Positions 5,276 through 7,805 of a stretch of DNA of 7,805 nt are shown piece by piece; positions within the stretch are counted from its first letter, which is position 1, and each line of letters opens with the position of its first letter. The DNA is from Phenylobacterium sp. (GTDB taxonomy: Bacteria > Pseudomonadota > Alphaproteobacteria > Caulobacterales > Caulobacteraceae). Made by a program: the position numbers and the translations under genes. Where the stretch lies: contig JANXXA010000502.1 in the NCBI GenBank assembly GCA_025350885.1, positions 1 through 7,805 on the forward strand, read 5' to 3'. The notes below the pieces were generated by a model, which searched no databases, was not told the DNA's origin, and saw only the letters and a list, made by a program, of their open reading frames with translations.

Positions 5276-6441
5276 ACGGCTTCTGGTTCACCGACGAGCA
5301 ACAGGCGATCCGCGACGGGGTGCTGAAGCTCTGCGCGCGCTTCGACGCCGCCTATTGGCGTGAGGCCGACGAGACCGGCGCCTTTCCCGAGGCGTTCGTT
5401 GCCGCGATGACCGAGGCCGGCTGGCTGGGCGCGGCCATGCCCGTCGGGCTCGGCGGTTCGGGCCTGGGCCTCACCGAGGCCGCCATCGCCATGCAGGCGG
5501 TGGCCGAGAGCGGGGCGGGGTTTTCCGGCGCCAGCGCGCTGCACCTGAACATCTTCGGACCCATGCCCCTGGTGAAGTTCGGCACGCCCGAGCAGAAGAT
5601 GCGGCTGATCCCGCGGCTGATTTCCGGCCAGGACAGGATGTGTTTCGGGGTCACCGAACCCGACGCCGGCCTCGACACCACCAGCCTGACCACGCGCGCC
5701 GTCCGCACCAACGACGGCTATGTCATCCGGGGTCGGAAGATGTGGACGACCATGGCGCAACGGGCGACCAAGATGCTGATCGTCGCCCGCACCACGCCGC
5801 GCGCCGAGGTCGCCAAGGCCACCGACGGCATCAGCCTGTTCTACGTCGACTTCGACCGCGAGAAGATCCAGGCGACGCCGATCCCCAAGATGGGCCGCAA
5901 GGCGGTGGAGTCCAACGCCGTCTTCATCGACGACCTGCACGTGCCGGCCGACGCCCTGGTGGGCGAGGAGGGGCGGGGCTTCTACTACCTGCTGGAAGGG
6001 CTCAATCCGGAGCGGGTGCTGATCGGCGCCGAGGCGGTGGGCCTGGGCCGCGCGGCGCTGAACCGGGCCGCCGGCTATGCCCGCGAGCGCGTCGTCTTCG
6101 GCCGGCCGATCGGCCAGAACCAGGGCGTCGCTCACCCCCTGGCGCGCGCCTGGATGGACCTGGAGGCGGCCAACCTGATGGCCTTCAAGGCCGCCGCCCT
6201 GCACGACGCCGGGCGCGACTGCGCCGCCGAGGCCAACGCTGCCAAATACCTGGGCGGCGAGGCGGGGTTCCGCGCCTGCGAGACCGCGATCCTGACCCAC
6301 GGCGGCATGGGCTACGCCAAGGACTATGACGTCGAGCGCTACTTCCGCGAATCGATGATCGCCCGCCTCGCCCCGGTCAGCCGCGAGATGATCTTCAACT
6401 TCATCGCCGAACGCGTGCTGGGGCAGGCGAAGAGCTACTGA
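5272..6441 (+). CDS. Acyl-CoA dehydrogenase (FadE-like)
   Basis: At 389 residues this is a normal-length single-domain FAD acyl-CoA dehydrogenase, which inserts the alpha-beta double bond in acyl-CoAs and passes electrons to electron-transfer flavoprotein. An alpha-helical N-terminal domain (about 1-120) is followed by the signature CFGVTEPDAGLDTTS at 124-138, the beta domain, and a C-terminal helical domain with HGGMGYAKDYDVERYFRE at 343-360. The glutamate of the usual YEGT motif is missing: the aligned stretch is ARLAPVSREM, with P368 near that place. E247 in GLNPERVL matches the alternative catalytic base used by isovaleryl-CoA and long-chain enzymes. This suggests branched, long or unusual acyl-CoA substrates, which is inference. 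The ATG lies inside the thiO stop (ATGA), indicating translational coupling. A weak hairpin follows the stop. Confidence 0.93.
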   Translation: MNGFWFTDEQQAIRDGVLKLCARFDAAYWREADETGAFPEAFVAAMTEAGWLGAAMPVGLGGSGLGLTEAAIAMQAVAESGAGFSGASALHLNIFGPMPLVKFGTPEQKMRLIPRLISGQDRMCFGVTEPDAGLDTTSLTTRAVRTNDGYVIRGRKMWTTMAQRATKMLIVARTTPRAEVAKATDGISLFYVDFDREKIQATPIPKMGRKAVESNAVFIDDLHVPADALVGEEGRGFYYLLEGLNPERVLIGAEAVGLGRAALNRAAGYARERVVFGRPIGQNQGVAHPLARAWMDLEAANLMAFKAAALHDAGRDCAAEANAAKYLGGEAGFRACETAILTHGGMGYAKDYDVERYFRESMIARLAPVSREMIFNFIAERVLGQAKSY

Positions 6442-6475
6442 GGGCCGAGGTATCCGCCCTATGCGGCTGCGGCCC
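6442..6475 (+). terminator. Weak two-tier hairpin after the acyl-CoA dehydrogenase gene
   Basis: GGGCCG (6442-6447) pairs with CGGCCC (6470-6475), and inside it CCGC (6454-6457) pairs with GCGG (6463-6466) around a five-base loop. It begins at the stop codon of the thiO/acyl-CoA dehydrogenase unit. No T-run follows, so an intrinsic terminator is only a possibility, and in GC-rich DNA such pairing may arise by chance. Confidence 0.3.
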
Positions 6476-6495
6476 AGTCCGGCCTTTGAACAGCC

Positions 6496-6523
6496 TGTAA
6501 GATTTCCCTCGTCAGGCCGACTA
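6496..6523 (+). promoter_or_regulatory. Candidate ECF-type promoter before the sigma factor gene
   Basis: TGTAAG (6496-6501) and CGACTA (6518-6523) are separated by 16 bases, the typical ECF spacing. The -35 carries the TGTAA-like core and the -10 begins CG, as in many ECF-controlled promoters. Transcription would start near 6530, just before the GTG start of the sigma gene. ECF sigma factors usually transcribe their own gene, so this is a reasonable self-regulated promoter. It is a single instance without comparison. Confidence 0.35.
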
Positions 6524-6536
6524 TCTTCGTGAACGG

Positions 6537-7100
6537 GTGGAAGACCAGGTGGACGCTGAGGCTGGACAGGATGAGCGCTATGCTGCCGCCGCGACCGAGT
6601 TCGGTCCGGCGATCGCGCGGCTCGCGCGGGCCTATGAGGCAGACGCAGATCCGCGCGGCGACCTGATCCAGGACATCCACGTGGCGCTTTGGCGTAGCCT
6701 GGCGGCGTTCGACGGTCGCTGCGCCCTGCGCACCTGGGTCTATCGGGTGGCGCACAACACTGCCTCCAGCCACGTTCGCAAACGCCGGCGCTGGCGCCGC
6801 GAACGGGGCGCGAGCCTGGAGGCGCTTGAGGCCGTTGCCGACGCCGATGATCCCGAAGGCGCCGTCGGCGACCGCCGCGCGCTCGAGCGGCTGACGGCGA
6901 TCATCCAGCAACTGGGGGCGCCCGACCGGCAAGTGGCATTGCTCTATCTCGAAGACCTCGACGCCGCAGCCATCGGCGAAATCACCGGCCTCTCGGCTGG
7001 CGCCGTGAGCGTCAAGATTCACCGCCTCAAAGCTCTGTTGGCCCGCCGGTTTGCCGCCCAACGCGAAAAGGGGGAGGCGCTGCATGACCCAACCTCCTGA
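6537..7100 (+). CDS. ECF-family RNA polymerase sigma factor
   Basis: At 187 residues this is the usual size for an extracytoplasmic-function sigma-70 factor, with only regions 2 and 4. Region 2 spans about 22-86: DLIQDIHVALWRSLAAFDG (42-60) is the core RNA polymerase-binding and -10 segment, followed by RTWVYRVAHNTASSHVRKRR (65-84). Region 4 spans about 115-172, with helix-turn-helix IGEITGLSAGAVSVKIHRLK at 146-165 for -35 recognition. The start is uncertain. GTG at 6537 has little ribosome-binding site; GTG at 6549 has GGAAGA four bases upstream and would shorten the protein by four residues. No ATG lies in frame near the start. The gene overlaps the following membrane protein gene by 17 bases, which points to a sigma/anti-sigma pair. 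The signal it answers is unknown. Confidence 0.92.
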   Translation: MEDQVDAEAGQDERYAAAATEFGPAIARLARAYEADADPRGDLIQDIHVALWRSLAAFDGRCALRTWVYRVAHNTASSHVRKRRRWRRERGASLEALEAVADADDPEGAVGDRRALERLTAIIQQLGAPDRQVALLYLEDLDAAAIGEITGLSAGAVSVKIHRLKALLARRFAAQREKGEALHDPTS

Positions 7101-7665
7101 AGATCAGCTCAAGGTCCTGTGGCAGGGCCAGGAAATGGAGACCACGCCGATGTCCGTCGACGCCATCCGCGCGCGCGCCGCGCGCTTCACCAAGCGCCGA
7201 CACTGGGGTTTTCTGTTCGGTCTCGTTTTGATCCTGGCGGAGATCGTGATCTTCGGCCGCTACGCTCTGATCCTTCCGGGCACGGCGGCGCGGGTCGGCA
7301 TGCTCGCGATCCTGGTGGGTCTGGGCTGGATGATCGCGCGCTTCAGTCTCCTGGCTCCGCGGAGGTTTCCCGACGCCAAGGCGTCTGGCGAGAGTATCCT
7401 CGAATATCATCGCACCGAGCTCAAGCGCACCCGCGAGACCTTCGGCAGCCTGCTGGTGATGGTCGGGCCGGTATTGCTGGGCATGGTCATCTTCGTCGTC
7501 GGCGCAACCGTCACATTTCCGCGTCACGGCTTCCTCAACGCCCTGCCGATAATGGCCTTGATCGCCCTGTGGCTGGTCGGGGCGTGGTGGATTGTGCGCC
7601 GAGGCGAGCGGAAGCGGCAGTTGAAGCTGGCGGAGCTCGAGGCCACGCGGGTGGAGCGGGACTGA
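7084..7665 (+). CDS. Four-helix membrane protein, probable anti-sigma factor of the preceding ECF sigma
   Basis: This 193-residue protein has a soluble N-terminus (1-40) rich in charged residues, including LKVLWQGQEMETTPMSVDAI (9-28) and a basic RARAARFTKRR stretch. Four likely membrane segments follow: about 42-64, 70-91, 122-143 and 152-171. A cytoplasmic-looking charged loop (92-120) and a basic C-terminal tail (172-193) fit an N-in, C-in topology. It lacks the zinc-binding HxxxCxxC of classical anti-sigma domains. The call rests on a 17-base overlap with the sigma gene and on the N-terminal LWQGQ...MSVDAIRARA pattern, which recurs (from memory) in membrane proteins encoded after ECF sigma genes. 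ATG 7084 is preceded by GGGGGAGG (7070-7077), a very strong ribosome-binding site. The frame is open from 7051, but that start has no such site. A transporter-like or signalling role cannot be excluded. Confidence 0.7.
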   Translation: MTQPPEDQLKVLWQGQEMETTPMSVDAIRARAARFTKRRHWGFLFGLVLILAEIVIFGRYALILPGTAARVGMLAILVGLGWMIARFSLLAPRRFPDAKASGESILEYHRTELKRTRETFGSLLVMVGPVLLGMVIFVVGATVTFPRHGFLNALPIMALIALWLVGAWWIVRRGERKRQLKLAELEATRVERD

Positions 7666-7677
7666 TCGCCCTCAAGG

Positions 7678-7696
7678 TTAGCGCCGCATTAACCAT
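7678..7696 (+). promoter_or_regulatory. CtrA-like binding site
   Basis: TTAG (7678-7681), seven bases, then TTAACCAT (7689-7696). The CtrA cell-cycle regulator of Caulobacter-type bacteria binds TTAA, seven bases, TTAA, often with TTAACCAT half-sites. The right half is perfect over eight bases; the left half has one mismatch in its core four. It lies 20 bases before the start codon of the downstream gene, in a 51-base spacer. Confidence 0.45.
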
Positions 7697-7729
7697 GACG
7701 GTTCAGGACTCCTGGCATGACGGTCCAGG
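7694..7729 (+). repeat. Imperfect direct repeat of CATGACGGTYCAGG spanning the start codon
   Basis: CATGACGGTTCAGG (7694-7707) and CATGACGGTCCAGG (7716-7729) match at 13 of 14 positions, 22 bases apart. Each contains an ATG followed by codons for Met-Thr-Val-Gln, but the two are in different reading frames. Only the second ATG leads into the recognisable protein and has a ribosome-binding site (CAGGA, 7704-7708, eight bases upstream), part of which lies in the first copy. Confidence 0.6.
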
Positions 7730-7805
7730 GCATTCGCGGCGTGGTCGAGGCGGCGATCCAACGCGCCGCGCAGGCGACCGGCGTGGATTTCTCGTTCCTG
7801 ATGAA
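7717..7805 (+). CDS. Probable SLT-type lytic transglycosylase, N-terminal start (partial, 3' end outside window)
   Basis: Only 29 residues are visible, beginning MTVQGIRGVVEAAIQ and ending near ATGVDFSFLM. The helical AIxxAAxxTGVDFxFLM pattern resembles the start of soluble lytic transglycosylase (SLT) domains, where a catalytic glutamate usually follows soon after in a xxxxESG motif just beyond the window edge. Such enzymes cut peptidoglycan glycan strands, often for flagellum or pilus assembly. There is no signal peptide in the visible part. The ATG at 7717 has CAGGA eight bases upstream. A CtrA-like site precedes it, which fits cell-cycle-timed envelope or flagellar genes. The family call is from a short fragment and is tentative. 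Confidence 0.5.
   Translation, partial: MTVQGIRGVVEAAIQRAAQATGVDFSFLM

Noticed and set aside
5230..6300. Long minus-strand open frame opposite the acyl-CoA dehydrogenase
   Set aside because: Composition is typical of an antisense shadow (His, Gly, Arg, Gln), and the plus-strand protein shows clear family motifs throughout.
6459..7085. Minus-strand open frame of about 208 residues opposite the sigma factor gene
   Set aside because: It is the antisense of a clear ECF sigma factor and shows no domain or ribosome-binding site.
1..7805. CRISPR arrays, insertion sequences, tRNA genes, riboswitches, toxin-antitoxin or phage genes
   Set aside because: No regular repeats, transposase motifs, cloverleaf-like sequence or such proteins were seen on either strand. 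Spacers are all under 200 bases.

Overview
The window is GC-rich (well above 60% by eye), with tightly packed genes and strong G/C third-position bias. Protein styles and regulatory sites (a CtrA-like box, an EcfG-like promoter) suggest an alphaproteobacterium, probably of the Caulobacter/Phenylobacterium group. This placement is inferred from family resemblance; no marker gene is complete here.

Layout. 1-198 (+) is the C-terminal end of a SpoU/TrmH-type RNA 2'-O-methyltransferase. Its last 28 bases overlap the end of a convergent gene. 171-1570 (-) is a two-gene unit: an NADPH-dependent FMN/quinone reductase, then a LigB/DODA-type extradiol dioxygenase. It diverges from a LysR-type regulator (1685-2599, +) across a 114-base AT-rich spacer, which is the classic layout of a regulator controlling its neighbour. 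An aromatic or quinone handling role is likely, but the substrate is unknown. 2612-3415 (-) is a crotonase-fold enoyl-CoA hydratase/isomerase convergent with lysR. 3598-4134 (-) is a hemerythrin HHE-domain protein with a candidate general-stress (EcfG) promoter and a perfect 12-bp hairpin after its stop. 4247-6441 (+) is a translationally coupled pair: a ThiO-like glycine oxidase and an acyl-CoA dehydrogenase, joined by an ATGA overlap. 6537-7665 (+) is an ECF sigma factor overlapping a four-helix membrane protein that is probably its anti-sigma factor. 7717-7805 (+) is the start of a gene that looks like an SLT-type lytic transglycosylase, preceded by a CtrA-like site.

How the genes work together. 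The window looks like ordinary chromosome made of several small independent units, not a genomic island. No insertion sequence, tRNA, rRNA, CRISPR array or phage gene was seen. Two parts suggest regulatory circuits: the ECF sigma/membrane protein pair with a candidate self-regulated promoter, and the stress-type promoter in front of the hemerythrin gene. The enoyl-CoA hydratase and acyl-CoA dehydrogenase both belong to fatty acid or acyl-CoA catabolism but sit in separate, oppositely oriented units. No convincing novel multi-gene system was found; the sigma/anti-sigma pair is the best candidate for something under-described.
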